Position numbers and translations under genes: made by a program. Source: Adineta steineri (lineage: Eukaryota > Rotifera > Eurotatoria > Adinetida > Adinetidae). From it: a DNA stretch of 64,000 bases. Below the pieces are notes generated by a model. That model worked only from the letters and a program-made list of their open reading frames with translations, was not told the DNA's origin and ran no database searches. Positions 47,759 to 60,957 of this stretch are shown here, piece after piece (the first letter of the stretch is position 1; every line of letters starts with the position of its first letter). The stretch spans positions 1,069,822 through 1,133,821 of the forward strand of contig CAJNOI010000008.1 in assembly GCA_905250115.1 (NCBI GenBank), read 5' to 3'.

Positions 47759-49575
47759 ATGGACTTAATGGATATTCAAGATATATCATATATTGATTAT
47801 GATGAATTGGGTGTACGTCCATTGAACTTTATTGATGACAGTAATGATATTGATTTTGATGATAACATACATGGATATTATGGAAAAGACAAACAAGATG
47901 ATTTAAAATTTCACAGCCATGAAAAAAAATTATTAACGGATGAAAGTGATGCGATAATACCTGACGATGACGATAATTCGACTTATGAGATTGATCCGGA
48001 AACTGGTAAATATAAATCTTATATTTTTCGAGTTGAAACAAAAGAAAAACAATGTTTTGTTTATTTACTTTTAATATTATCTAATTTTATTGACATAGAG
48101 ATTCATAAGTGTCATTTCATTCGAATAACCTAGTTTTTTTTCAAATATAAAATTAGTCATGAAATATAGGTCGGTTATTTCGGTCGCTTGCGAAACAGTT
48201 TAAAGAAGTAGATAAGTCGATAAATTTCGAGAAAAAAAAAGAAAATATTTTTTTATTTTAAATTGTCAACAGATCGTTATCAACGTCATATGTGTCAATA
48301 TTTATTTAGCTGTTCTTTTTCTTTTGATATTTTCAGGTGAGAAAATCTTTCGCGAGGTGTCTGTTTTATCAAGTCCGTCTTTTTCAATAACAAACGAAGT
48401 AAGTTCTTTTGTTTTTTTCCTAATATAACCTTCACAAAAAACGTCATTATTTACTTTTCTAGAAGTGGATCGAAACATATCTATCTAATATCGAACCACC
48501 ATCATCAACAACTATCAATCGATTAACAACAACGACAACAATAACACCAACTAGTGGTTTACTTTTCGAAGGTATCGAATTAGGTGACGATCAAACAGAG
48601 CCAAATTGGTTTTCAAATTATATTTCTCTTGACGAATCAACGAACAATATCATGTTTAATGATCAACTTCTTTCTGGTCAATATATTGATGATGATCATA
48701 ATAAAAATCCTCCACAAACAACATCACCGATACTTATACCACTATCTAATACAACTAAACAAAATTCAATAATGAACTTATTAAGTGTTTCTTTAGATGA
48801 CGAATATTCATTAAGTAGCAATAGTAATAATAGTCGATTACAAAGATCATTTTCACCCTATGAAGTATTAGATTTCAAATATAAATCCTTTTTTTTTCTA
48901 TACCTTCTTTTCTTTTTAGACTGATAGTGAATTAACATTTGATGGGTCTTGTATTGAAACAAAATTAGAAAAAGTATTTAATGAAAATGAAAAAAATAAT
49001 TTCGACCTTTTGGTTTTTGTTTTAGATTGAACATGATGAACATTTAATGACACATATGTTTGCTCGTCGATCGAGTACACGCGCAAATTATCAAGGACAA
49101 CAAGATGAAGACACTTTACGACGATATAATATTCCACTTGCATTATATGATATAACTCAATCTAGTACTGAAGAATATAATCGCCATTTAGCACGATTAA
49201 GCCATTTAAGTCAAGAACAAATACATCTTATAAAAGATATACGTCGTCGTGGAAAAAATAAAGTAATTGAAAAAAGTAATTTAAAATTGGTTTTGTAAAG
49301 AAATATTTATATATTAGATTGCAGCACAAAATTGTCGAAAACGAAAAGCGATTAATGTTGAATCATTACTTGAAGAAGTTGATGATTTAAAACGTCTTAA
49401 ACATGATTTAGAACAACGTAAAAAATCATTTCAACAACAAGTAAATTATATTTTCTCTCTGTATTTTAAATAATTCTTTTTTTTAAAGATAATTGAAACG
49501 CGTAATCAATATGAGTATCTTCATCGACAAGTATTACCTGATCGACAATTACCACCAGCAATTATTGTAAAATAA
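47759..49575 (+). CDS. NFE2L: CNC-bZIP transcription factor (NRF/cap'n'collar family) with KEAP1-binding motifs
   Basis: Seven exons (47759-48005, 48337-48398, 48463-48864, 48920-48973, 49026-49262, 49318-49440, 49489-49575) join in frame to 403 residues. The C-terminal half has the CNC domain (YNIPLALYDITQ, then LSQEQIHLIKDIRRRGKNK) and the basic region IAAQNCRKRK (335-344) followed by a short leucine zipper. These define NRF1/NRF2/cnc factors, which pair with small Maf proteins on antioxidant response elements. The N-terminus resembles the Neh2 degron: YDELGV (14-19) stands where NRF2 has the DLG motif, and DPETGE (79-84) matches the high-affinity KEAP1-binding ETGE motif. The glycine codon of ETGE is split by the intron 48006-48336. 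Oxidative or xenobiotic stress control by KEAP1 is inferred. The zipper ends soon after, near LPPAIIVK. Confidence 0.92.
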
Positions 49576-50153
49576 TTCTTTATTTTGTATATAACCAATC
49601 ATACATATATCGTTTGAATGAGAGTAGAAATCCAACTGTTACTAGATACAAAGAAAATAAAAACGAAATATATGTGAAATCATTAATTATTATTTTTCCG
49701 AATAAATTGTTATCAGTTTAATGAATATTTGTTTGTATCTTTAAGATCATACTTTTTATTTTATTAAAAAAATAAATTTATTAATTCATGTTGAATTTTA
49801 TATCTTATCAAAATTGTATTCGATAAAGATAATACTCTAAAAATAGAATAGTTATATAATGCACAGATGGAAATTTCTTCCATAAAGACAATCAGTAATA
49901 TATATATATACTATAAGATTTGAATACGAAAGAATCTTTGATATAATGTTGATTAGTGCAAAAGTCTTGATAAAAATGTCAAGCTCATTCCTTTTCCGTC
50001 AAGTAGTGCAAAATCTGAAGATTAAAAATGCATATTTTAAAAATAAACTGTGAGTTGGCTAACGGTCGAAATTTTTGGTTCTCAAAAATACATTGTAACT
50101 TTTGTAATTGACATATCTTCCACATATGTTAATTAATTGAGGTCAAATTTTCA
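49576..50153. other. Spacer after the CNC-bZIP gene
   Basis: AT-rich DNA following the CNC-bZIP stop. No gene or element recognised before the orphan ORF. Confidence 0.4.
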
Positions 50154-50500
50154 GGCTTGAGTCATCGCGACCGCAACTGTTGGAAAACCACGAATTCGAA
50201 ACCTTCTATCACCATGGTAGCGCTGATGCCATCTTGTTTTGCTTAATTGTAGATATTTCTGGAGCTTGTCTTTTCCTGCAAGACTCTCATTTTCAAAAAA
50301 AGCCAAGCTTAAGTCATCCAGAAAATCTAGCTTTGCACGAACATCGAATTCAACTTTATCGTCAAAAAGTTTTTTAATTGAAAAGTCATATAGCGCCTTT
50401 TTTAACCGAAGATTTGGATCGTTAATCAACTCACAAATTGTTTTTTTGAAATATGCAGTTTTAATCTTTAGACTTTGCTCTATCCTATGGGAAAGACATC
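50154..50500 (-). CDS. Orphan ORF or gene remnant
   Basis: An open frame of about 110 codons on the minus strand, from an acceptor-like CTTTCCCATAG (ending about 50490) to TGA near 50154. The predicted end runs from YDFSIKKLFDDKVEFD to FPTVAVAMTQA and is charged and ordered in look, unlike the simple-repeat ORFs of the intergenic DNA. Codons such as GCG and GTC are commoner than in nearby genes. No start or upstream exon could be joined with confidence and I do not recognise it. It lies 130 bases from a piggyBac-type element, so it may be a decayed gene or transposon-derived piece. Confidence 0.3.
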
Positions 50501-50629
50501 AGCTTCCTAGCAGCTTGAGTAACCTGGACATTTGCACCAGTCGTTAGATGATTAATCATATAACAAAAAAAAGTAAATTTTCAAACCATCTGCTTCTGTA
50601 CTATGTCAAAATCTTTCAATACTGTTTAA

Positions 50630-51211
50630 CCCTCCGGCGGTGTTTGGGGGCCCAAGAGGCCCACAGTAGTGTTTTTTTCTACTTTAAGATCTATACAATT
50701 CGAAGCGATATTTTCGCTAATCGTTAGTCTACTAATGATACATAAGAACCATATGAAATGTCTTGTAAAACTATCAGCAGTCAAAAACTAGAGTGTAGAT
50801 CCGTTTAGACCTCCTGACAACATTCGTGTTATATAGATGATTTTGATTCGTATTACGTATGTCCTCTATTGTTTCGAAAATCTATCTATTGAAGATTGAT
50901 TAGTTTGTTACTGCCAGTAAAGAATAATGTGTTTCTCTATCCTTATTTATCTATCGAAATATTTTCACCATTCTCTTAACTTTTACTCACGATAATTGTA
51001 ATCCTTCTTTTTTCTTGAAAATCAGCATCTTAAGTATACTACAAGCGTATCAATGCATCAGTGACTGAAAAGAGATCATGATATAGACTTCGATCTATCT
51101 TATATAGTACAATACAGATGAATTTTCATGTTTTCCTTATGTATTTACGTGTGGGTCCACTTGGATCCACATACATCGTTTGTGTGACTAAGCGAGAACA
51201 TCTCCGGAGGG
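50630..51211. mobile_element. Non-autonomous piggyBac-type element (MITE)
   Basis: A 582-base insertion flanked on both sides by TTAA (50626-50629 and 51212-51215), the target-site duplication typical of piggyBac transposons. Its ends are inverted repeats, CCCTCCGG at the left and CCGGAGGG at the right. Subterminal GGGGGCCCAAGAGGCCCACA (from 50647) is mirrored by GTGGGTCCACTTGGATCCAC near 51150. No transposase ORF is present, so it would depend on an enzyme encoded elsewhere. Confidence 0.85.
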
Positions 51212-52654
51212 TTAATGAATATATATATATTCGATAATCATTAACTACACATTTTTTTATTTGCAAACAATTTGATAACGATAAATTTATTCTTAGTTTC
51301 TAGTACAATAATCAAATCTGACATATCCGATGCTGTTATTCGTAGCTCATGGGAGGCAAATGATCGAAATCACACAACGGTCAAAAGAATATCAAATGCT
51401 TGTTTAGATTGAAAGAAAATAATTCATTAAAAATAATAAATTTCATCGATCCTCATATTATAATGATTAACAATAAGGCTAATATTAAACTAAATTTTAA
51501 AAAAATTGGTTTCCCGGAATAATAATAGAGATGTACTTTATTAGTTATCGAGAACACACATGGTTAAGATCCGCTTAGGGAAAAAATCATCTTGATAATT
51601 AAATTTACATCCGAGAAAAGTTCGTTCTTGATTTAATTACTTTTGATTATATTATATCTTTCGATCTCATTTTTTCAGTAGAGAAAAAAACCGTAATGAC
51701 ATTTCTAATAGTATTTAGAATCTATAAAAGATCATTTACATTGATAAAAATATGTTATTAAAACTAATATTGATCAATTTATTTATAAAAGAAAACTACT
51801 GATCAACTTATAAATTGTTGATTAACATTTTAACATATCCTTATTAACCTTTTTGCTCTTTTATTATCATAACTTTTCTACATTTGGTCTTATCTGAATT
51901 TCATTTGTTTATCAACAACAACATCTTGTATTGATTTATTATACTAATTACATATAATTTAAACTTCAACTTTAGACATTTGTTTATACAATAAATCTTC
52001 ATATATCAATATTTATATTACAACAAAATCAACTATTTAAATGGAGACTTTTATTTGAAAATAAGATTATCATTATATCTAATTAGAAACGTTTCTGTCG
52101 GATTTAATACATATTTTGTTATATAGAGAAAAAAGAAGAGAATGATTGAAAATATAATGTTGGCAACAAATCGTGAAGAAATCTAATAAGATTTCTCTGT
52201 TATAATATAATTTATATGTGTCATTTTGTAGAGATATTTTTCTCATCCATCAAAAATGCATATTAGAAAAAAGAAGAAAGGATATGTCACTTATAACTAT
52301 TCAGCTTATGAAAAAAGATAAATTCAATAGAAATTAATGTTATTATCAATAAAGAAAATTAATATATCTATATATAGATATATCACTGAAAGATCTAGTA
52401 TTTCGATTATTATCTATGATTAGTCATAATAAATGAGAAGAAGTTTTATACATGAATGATTTTTCTATTCATATATATGTTTTCTAAACTCATAGAGATA
52501 TTTTGAATATGATATAAAATTATGCCAGGTTTCAGACATCCTACTAAATTCATTTTTATTCTTAATAATAATAATAATCATTTATTTTTGTGTTTTTTTT
52601 TATACAAAAATATTTTGTTCGTAAATGAAAAAAAAAGAAGAAGAAGAAGCAAAC
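51212..52654. other. Spacer between piggyBac-type element and SLC4A11-like gene
   Basis: AT-rich DNA with AATA/ATA repeats near 52568-52580 and a GAA run near 52636-52648, close to the SLC4A11-like stop codon. No gene seen. Confidence 0.4.
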
Positions 52655-55600
52655 TTATAATCGTTGATCTAATGCTCGTAAATATTTTGTAGCAATTATT
52701 TTTGGTAATATTCTATAACGAAAAGCAACCATAACTACAAGCCATATTGGTAATACTAATTTTGTATAAAGTATTGGTGAAAAACCCAGAAAACATAAGA
52801 TAAATAGTTGAATAAGTTGTAAGAAAGTAAAAAGATGTATTTTACGTTGTGGAACTTGTCGTATATAATGATTAGGTGGATAAGCAGCCTTAATTTAAGA
52901 AATAAATAAATAAAAGAAGAATTAAATCAAACTTTACTTGTTCAGTAAAAAATAATGTAACGCGTTCGAACAATTGATTTCCATCAAGGGATGTCAATGC
53001 CAAATAAAGAAATAAACCATCCAATACTGGCATTGGAATTTGTTTAAGAATATCACGCATAAATAATGACAAACCAATAAGAATATGTGATAATAATACT
53101 GTTATACGAGTTTCTCGAACTTTAACAATACTAAATGAATAAAATTAATTTTTTTGTTCTCTTTCGAAATTAGAATTTACTTACACGGACTGTATATGCC
53201 CTTGTTCCACACGTTCTTCTGTATCAGCAAGTGCTTTCACATGTAAGGGTGATAGTGGTAATGCGCCTATGAAATAAACGGAAATATGATTAATTATAAT
53301 GATATTATTCGAACAAACCATGCATCCATGTCAATCCAAACAACGAAAGCCAACCATTAAGTATAGCAATGACAAAGAGATCGACATGAAATGCTTTGCC
53401 TTTTTTTAATCTATGTAAAAAGAAACATGATTTATTTAAATCTTCTAGATGTTTTCATACTTATTCGCCGGAGAATTAACAATAGCACCGGCTATATTTT
53501 GATCCTAGAAAAATAATTATTAAAAGAATATGTAAGTTCCTTTTTTCATTTATTAATACATACAAGGAACATTAATAAAGATAATGAAAAACCAAGACCA
53601 CCTGTTGCAATTATTTGTTTAAAAGTAACAGATTTAAATCGAACTAATACAAAAAGAGGTTCATGATTAACAGGAAATGATTGTACTAAATTATATACAT
53701 TATAATTTATATTACAAAAAAAAGATATTTTTTTAACATACGATTTATTTGACTAAAAAGAAGACTACCAATCAATGACATTACTATAACAGATACCGGT
53801 AATGCATAATCTGCTAATAATTCTCGTTTCGCTGATGTTAAATATGGTGTTTGTTTAAATTTATATAGAAACGTTCCTAACCATACTGTTCCAAGTGTTA
53901 ATAAAATATAAAGTAAACTTGAATCACGTGAGCATGGTTCATCTAAAAAATCTCCTGTTGTATTAACAGATATACTTTCATTCATTCGACGTAATTTCCA
54001 ATAATCATCATAATGTTTACAAGCAGGAGTTGAATAATTACCAACAAAATCTAAGAAGAAATCGATTTTTTGTTTTAAATACAAAAAAAACATTTCTTTT
54101 ACTTTGAAAAACATGTGCACTAGCATCAACCAAAAATGCCACAGATACAAATAAAGCAAAAATCTCTTCCGTTGATCTATATAAAGAAGACTTCGTTTTT
54201 TCCTCTCAAATTTCTATTGTAAATTTACCTTGTTGACCATTTCATTACTTTTGAAACACCAAAAAATGAAAATATAATAAGAAAAAATGAATTCCATAAA
54301 CCAACTAATGCGTATGTCTCTCGAAAATCCAAACGGTACCAAGTACACAGGATGCAAATAACTAAATAAAATCGATTCATTTCAGATATTTGCTATTTAA
54401 AATTTACCTTTAACATAGAGTGTCAATGGTGCTGTTGTCATAACAACAATTAAAGGCTGTCCAGCAAATATTGAAAAAAATAATCCACCAAGACATTGAG
54501 ATGCAACAGCTTTTGGTACACTTATTTGATCATTTGTAACTTGAGAGTTCAATACACCGAATGCTATGCTTGGTAAAAGACATGCAAAATAAAGAAATAC
54601 AGCAGTTGATACAACTTTTTGTGAACCATGATGAGTTTTAAAAACTAAATTATAGGAAAAAAAAGAACATATACATATTAAATCGAAATTCGAATTTACT
54701 GTCATAATAATCTGAAAAATAATGAGGTAACCGTCGTGATAAATCCATACAAATATCAGAAAGTATTGGACAATAGTATGTTTTAACTTTTAATAACTAT
54801 AAATAAATATTAGATTTTTTCTTTAGAGAAAAAAAATTCAATCTCTCTACTTACATCAGAATTATTATTAATATCATCAAATGGATCTGGTAACGAATTT
54901 CGTGCTACTGATGTTTGCTGTTCCATTAAATTATCTGTATGTTTCTATAGATAAAAAGAAGAAGATTTATACTTATGTAAAAAAACGAGAAGAATAAGTT
55001 TACATCAATAATTGAAATAAATTCTTGTTGTGTTGTTGCTTTTAATAATTTAGCACGTAATTCAATATCAGCAAATATTGTAGCAAATGTTCGACCAGTT
55101 TCAAGAAAATTTTTTGTTCCTTTTTCTTTCATTGGTGATAATATAAATACAATAAAACGTGCTTCTTGACAATTACGTCCGAAATTACAAGGATTTTTTA
55201 GGCGAGCTATAGCAACATGACGTTTTAGAATTGATGGTGAAGTACACATAATTGCAAGCCATGATTGATCATAAGTCCAATTGGTTTCCGTCGCTGTTGT
55301 TGCTTGAAGTGTTTTTGCTAAGATTCGGACTTTACAAATAAAATATAGAATAAATAAGAACTTTTTCTTTAAAAATAATACCTCGATCATTAACAAATAA
55401 TGCTTGTTTGATTTCTTCTATATTTAAATTTTCTCGATGTCCACTACTATTACCACTAACTGTATTACTAATCATTGTAGTAGTCGCAGTTGGTATAGTT
55501 GATGTGGGTGATGCTGCTGTTGTAGTATTAGGTATACTTGTCTGTTTTATTCTTCGAAGAATTATTTCCATTAAATCCCATATTGATGTATCTTGTACAT

Positions 55601-57601
55601 CAAGAAGAACAAGAGCACTAAGTATAAATTCTTTTATATCTTTTCCACCTCGAATTTCAGCTGCAAAATCTTTCAAAGGAATATGCTAAAGACAAAACAG
55701 AATTCAAGATTAATTTTTTCTTGTTTTTATGATATATATATATATATGCATACTTCAGATTTATTGTAGACAAGTTGAATATGAGCACCATCTTCTGTAA
55801 AAAGTATAGAAAAAAAAATTAACATTTTTAATTAATTTTGTACAAAAAAACAACTTGTAACTTTTTTTATTTTAAATTATTATTAAGATAAATAACAACA
55901 CAATTTATACTCTTTGCATTTTTGAATCTTTTTATTGCTTTAGGCGATATAACGACAACGATTCCTATCATTACTATAAACAAGTTACTTAATTAAATTC
56001 CCAGCGAGAGAACTGCAAATCCGAGATATAGACATATACTATTTTCCTTGAATTACATTATAGTTCCCTCTTTAGTTGCTTCTTCGGCAAGCGTTTTTCT
56101 AGATGAATCCGTATATACAACGATGATGAAGAGTCATTTCTCCCAAAAGACAGTTAGAAAATAGTAATCGTAAAGAGTCACTTTCTTTTACTTATATCTT
56201 CGATGCAGTCGTTGCCTTTCACATCAAATTATCATTTCTTTCTTTTTTTTTTTTCTTCTTCTTCTAACCAACGAAATATTGACAAAAGCAATGAAGAATA
56301 AAAAAAAGATAAATAAATATAAAATAGAAAGAATTTCTAAGGAATATTAACAATAAGATTAATTTTGAAAAAAACAGTAATGATGGTAATTAGGATAGTA
56401 TTTTTCTCTATGTCGCGATCAGTTAAATAATAAACTAATGATTGCTAAAGAAAACTTACTTTGTAATAAGGATAATTCAGTATCATCATCAATAAAAGGA
56501 CTTTGAGGAGTTGTTGAGTTTGAGCTATCATCTTCCATATTCATCATTGAATACATGAATGGGAAAAGAATCTGTTTTTATTGCTTACATTACTATATAT
56601 ATATATATAGGTGTGTGTGAGTGTGTTTGTATGTGTTTTTCCAGACTAGATGAAGATTAACAAGAGAGACTACATACCTTTTTTCTCTCTTGTTTCTTTT
56701 TTAATATTAAATATCTCAGATTTCAGCTTTAGTATAAATAAAACAACCTGGATCGATTTTCATCACTTTGTTTTGAGAATAATAAGGAGAAGAAGTAGAA
56801 GAAGAAGAAAAAGAAAAAACTATAAATATATTTTTTATTCATTCGTCCTACGCTTTAAATAATCTAGTAGTTGTTAGTTAGTGCGTGACACGAATGATGG
56901 TATCTGTCTATATTTGTTGTGTGTTTTGTATCTCATCTCACTCGGAACTATAATATCCCGGAAACATGCTTGAATGAAAGACTAGTGTCCGCACAATGAC
57001 TAACATGAATAAAAGAAGTGAAAGAAGATGTGTGTGCGTGTGTATGAGTATATATGATGAATTAAAAGAATATGCGACGATAATAATAATGTACGCATCA
57101 ATGCATAGGTTTTTTTTCATTATTGATTATAATAGAAAAAGAAATAGATAGAAGATTACCTCGAAGTAATTGCCATTCATTGGATTCATTATTGAATGAC
57201 CATGTTGATGATGGTTCTTGTATTGATTCTCGAGTAGGTTTACGACGAAAACTAAATCGACGTAAACTACCACCACCTGGATGACGTCGAAAAGAGGAAT
57301 CAGTTCGATGCATTGTAAAGAAAATAATTCGCTTTCTTTTCTTCTATATCTATATACAATCTTTGTATTTAGATCTTTTTCTTTACAATAAGATGTTGTT
57401 CATTCGATGTTGATGACAAAGATAACATAATGATAAACGAAGATGAGAGAATAAGAGTTAGCTGTAGGGCCATTTCAATACGGCAATGCGATGTTAGTAG
57501 TAATGCCCGACTACTAATCAAAAATATTGAGAAAAAAAAGACACAATTGACATAAAGAGTGAAGGAGGTTGTTGGAAAGAAGGAGGGAATCAGAACTGTA
57601 G

Positions 57602-57639
<38 letters not shown>

Positions 57640-58591
57640 GAAAGAGATGGATAGTTGTTTATGAGAAAACGACGACAAGCGTTTTCTCTTCGTTTTCCCT
57701 ACGTCTCTTGTTCTCGATCTCTCGCCCTTTCTTAAGAAACGGAGAAGTCTTTATGTAAAAAGAAACAGCAACTGCTAGATAAAGTATCTCTAATTCGTCA
57801 TTGGAATGTGCGTGTTAGAGTCAGCTATGATAGTGATAGTGCATACGTTGATTGAATGTGCATGGCTATTGCATGTTTATATGTGTGATAGTAGAAAATA
57901 CCCAAGCACTCATTTTATTTCTTTCTTGACATCTCATCATAGAGTCAAGGGTGACAATTTTCTCATATTTCATTTGAAGTGCTCATCATTATTTCTTGAA
58001 ATAGCACAATAAATGTGCACACAAGTAGTTTACATACATATCTGTATACATACACACATATAAGTGACTAGTAATCACGAATTAATGAATAAGAAATTTT
58101 CATAATTTAAATATAGTACTTTGGGAGAGAACAAAAAGAAATATATTAATTCATTCCTATAAAATAGATATGAAAGTTAATATTTACTTATTAAACTTTT
58201 TTTACTAATAATAGACTAATCAATTATTAAATATTGAATTTATTATTCATGCATAATTTTCTAGAAACTTATATATATAAATATATATATATGTCAAGGT
58301 TCTCGAATGAATATAAGATGAGTGCTTTTTGCTTTTTATTTTTTACTCAATTAAAACAAACGATGACATGTATAGGAAAAAAAACATCCATCACTTTTCC
58401 TCTATTACCGTATGTGTGCTGTTTGTCAGATATATGATATGTCTATACATATATGTTGTTATTTGTTTATTTTACTATGATTGGAAAAGCACTTTATCTA
58501 TCGAGCACAAAAATTAATAATACTGAGACTTACTTGTTGATGATGTTATTTCAAGAACAGCTGTATCATAACAAAAATTTGTATTGCTCAT
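52655..58591 (-). CDS. SLC4A11: SLC4A11-like bicarbonate-transporter-superfamily protein with alternative first exons
   Basis: Fifteen common exons run from 55754-55794 through 55382-55685, 55004-55329, 54855-54944, 54700-54796, 54408-54644, 54229-54361, 54103-54176, 53742-54050, 53564-53685, 53461-53504, 53319-53410, 53185-53266 and 52938-53130 to 52655-52888, all in frame. Three separate exons with an ATG lie upstream (58534-58591, 57160-57313, 56460-56556). Each ends in phase 1 at a good donor and fits the first common exon, giving 811, 843 or 824 residues. The cytoplasmic domain has ARFIVFILSP and TGRTFATIFADIELR. The membrane part has FGVLNSQ, LWNSFFLIIFSFF, ADYALPVSVIVMS and WLSLFGLTWMHG, then GLFLYLALTSLDGNQL and YPPNHYIRQVPQRKIH, which fit SLC4A11 better than other SLC4 members. 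Its relatives carry borate, NH3/H+ or water across the plasma membrane. The large extracellular loop (53880-54050) holds several Cys and an N-glycosylation-type NTT. Confidence 0.87.
55795..56459 (-). other. Intron between common exons and first exon candidates
   Basis: A 665-base intron of the SLC4A11-like gene with pyrimidine runs near 56235-56265 and no obvious element. The next gaps (56557-57159 and 57314-58533) are intronic for the longer transcripts and probably promoters for the shorter ones. GA repeats lie at 57605-57650. Confidence 0.5.
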
Positions 58592-59975
58592 TTCAATAAA
58601 TGATAATGATTGACAATCGTGCATTTATATTGTCCTACATGTTAGGGAACATTAGCATCCGAACAAGAAAATCGTAATCTAGATGATGATTTTTCAAAAT
58701 ATATATATCACATATGTGTGTGTGCTATGACTTGGTAAAATCATTATTTAATATACGAGAAGAGTCATAGTTTTTTTTCGTGACATATTCCGGATATATG
58801 TGAATGAGTATGTTGATCTATATATATATTTTTTCTTCTTTCTATATATTGAATTTTCGCTTAGAATTGATCATTATAATATTTTTGCTTAACATGATTA
58901 ATCAAAAGTTAAATAAACTCAATTATACATATTCATGGTTATAGAAAAAAAAATCAAAAGAACAAGAATATTTGTCTTTGATAATAAATAATTCTTAACT
59001 GACATGTGAAGAATTAGTTTTATAAAAATTTAATTGGAAATATAAAAATCAGGAAAAAGTTGACAGATTTTTTTCATTAATTTTCTTTTTTGTGAGCTTG
59101 TTCACTTGGATTTAGAGATTTCAAATCTGAATTATATCACGCGATTGAACACTTACACATTGATGAAAAGACTTATTTTCTAATGTTTGCTTTAAGCATA
59201 AAATATCATATATCTTTCTTAATGCATCAATATTGTTATTTACACAAAATCCATCAGAATGACATTGTACAACAGATAATTGAATTGAATTTTTTAAGTA
59301 TAATCTTATACGCTAGAATACTTCATAAATAAGGATTCTTCTAACTTTTCAGTTGATTTCGCTAGAATGAGATGCTTCAGATATAGTAAGGATTCATTAT
59401 TCAATATAAGAGAATAAATACAACATTTGTTACTTTTCATTTTCTCTATCTTCTCACGATGGCTTTCGATCTTGTTTCAGTAAAAATTTATTCTTTTATG
59501 AATCAAATCAAAATGTCCAGCTATAGTAACAAAAACTCTAACCTGAATATGATATTCTTTTTTTTTCTTCCTTTCCAATAATATATTACTTGATTGCAAG
59601 TGGTACTACTACTTCTTTTCTCTTTATTGATCGATAATGTATGCTGAATTTTTAGCTTGAGTTTGTATAACATAACTATCATTATTTAATAATTCATTTT
59701 CGGACAAATATTCTCCTCCATTACTTTCACTATAATCGTCAATCATGTATAAGAGAAATTTTTATTATAAGAACAACAAGAAGAAGAGAAGGAAAAAAAG
59801 AAATATATATAATTTTTTTGTGTCATGTGTTAACGTTACCTTTCTGATTTTTTTTTCTTCTTTGTACATGTGCATCGTATGTATATTATATATACATATA
59901 TATATATATAAAACATTGAAATCATAAATGTTATTGGTGAAAACTAACGACATATAAAAACAAGTGTCACGTGCA
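58592..59975. other. Divergent spacer between SLC4A11-like gene and RAB27
   Basis: AT-rich DNA separating two divergent start codons. It contains ATAT runs near 58700 and 59885-59910 and several TATAAA-like stretches too common in this composition to call. No gene seen. Confidence 0.4.
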
Positions 59976-60873
59976 ATGGATAATGATTTGGATTTAAAAT
60001 TTTTAGCTATTGGCGATTCGGGCGTTGGAAAAGTAATTGATTTGGAATTTTTTAAAAAGGTTTCGTTTTTTTGTTATATATTTATTAATAGACATGCTTA
60101 CTCAATCGATATGTTGAAGGAAATTATAATGAAAAATTAGCGCCAACTGTTGGTATAGATATTCGAGATAAAACTTTATTGTATAAATCGAATAAAACAA
60201 ATAAATCATATAATATACATTTACAATTATGGTAATTCATTTGCAAAAAAACATATTTGAATCTTAATTAGATATAGAAGCTGTCTCATTAAAAGAATTA
60301 GAATTGTAGTTCAGATTTAAATTCTATAAGTATGACGCAAAGAAATTTAATCCGTCATAGTTTTGCATAAAGTATAGAAAATAATTTTTGTTTTCAAATT
60401 TTAGGGATACAGCTGGTCAAGAACGTTTTCGTAGTCTTACTGCATCATTTTTTCGTGATGCTATTGGATTTTTACTTGTATTTGATTTATCAAATGAAAC
60501 TTCATTTATTAGTGTACGTAATTGGATAACGGAAATCCAAGCAAATGCTTATTCTGAAAATGTTGATATGATACTTGTTGGTAATAAATGTGATTTAGAA
60601 AGTCAACGTATAATCAGTAAAGCTCGTGCACTTGAATTTGCTGCACAAAATCATGTTGATTATATTGAAACAAGTGCATTACAAAATATAAATGTTGGAG
60701 AATCAATTGAATTATTACTTGATTCAGTTATGGATCGTTTAGAACAAAATCATAGTTTAAACACACCAAAACAATCTACATTGAAACCATCATCTACTGA
60801 TCAAATAACACAACAAATGTTAGAAAATCATACACAAAAGAAACCAAATGTATCCTATTGTTGTTCTTATTAA
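59976..60873 (+). CDS. RAB27: Rab27 small GTPase
   Basis: Exons 59976-60032, 60092-60231 and 60405-60873 join in frame to 221 residues, a normal Rab length. The GTP-binding motifs are complete: GDSGVGKT (13-20), WDTAGQERFRSLT (66-78, with Gln71), NKCD and ETSAL. LKFLAIGDSGVGKT, TVGIDIRDK, an insert before IHLQLWDTAGQE and FFRDAIGFLLVFDLSNE together point to Rab27, which recruits effectors for secretory-granule and exosome docking. The C-terminus CCSY is a CCxx motif for double geranylgeranylation. The third coding exon carries most of the protein. It converges on the HAUS7-like gene with an 84-base gap. Confidence 0.9.
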
Positions 60874-60957
60874 AGAAGAAGAAAAAAAATTATATCTGAC
60901 GAAAATTATTACATTATATAAATTTGTTTGTCTATTTTTTAAAAAAAAATAATAATG

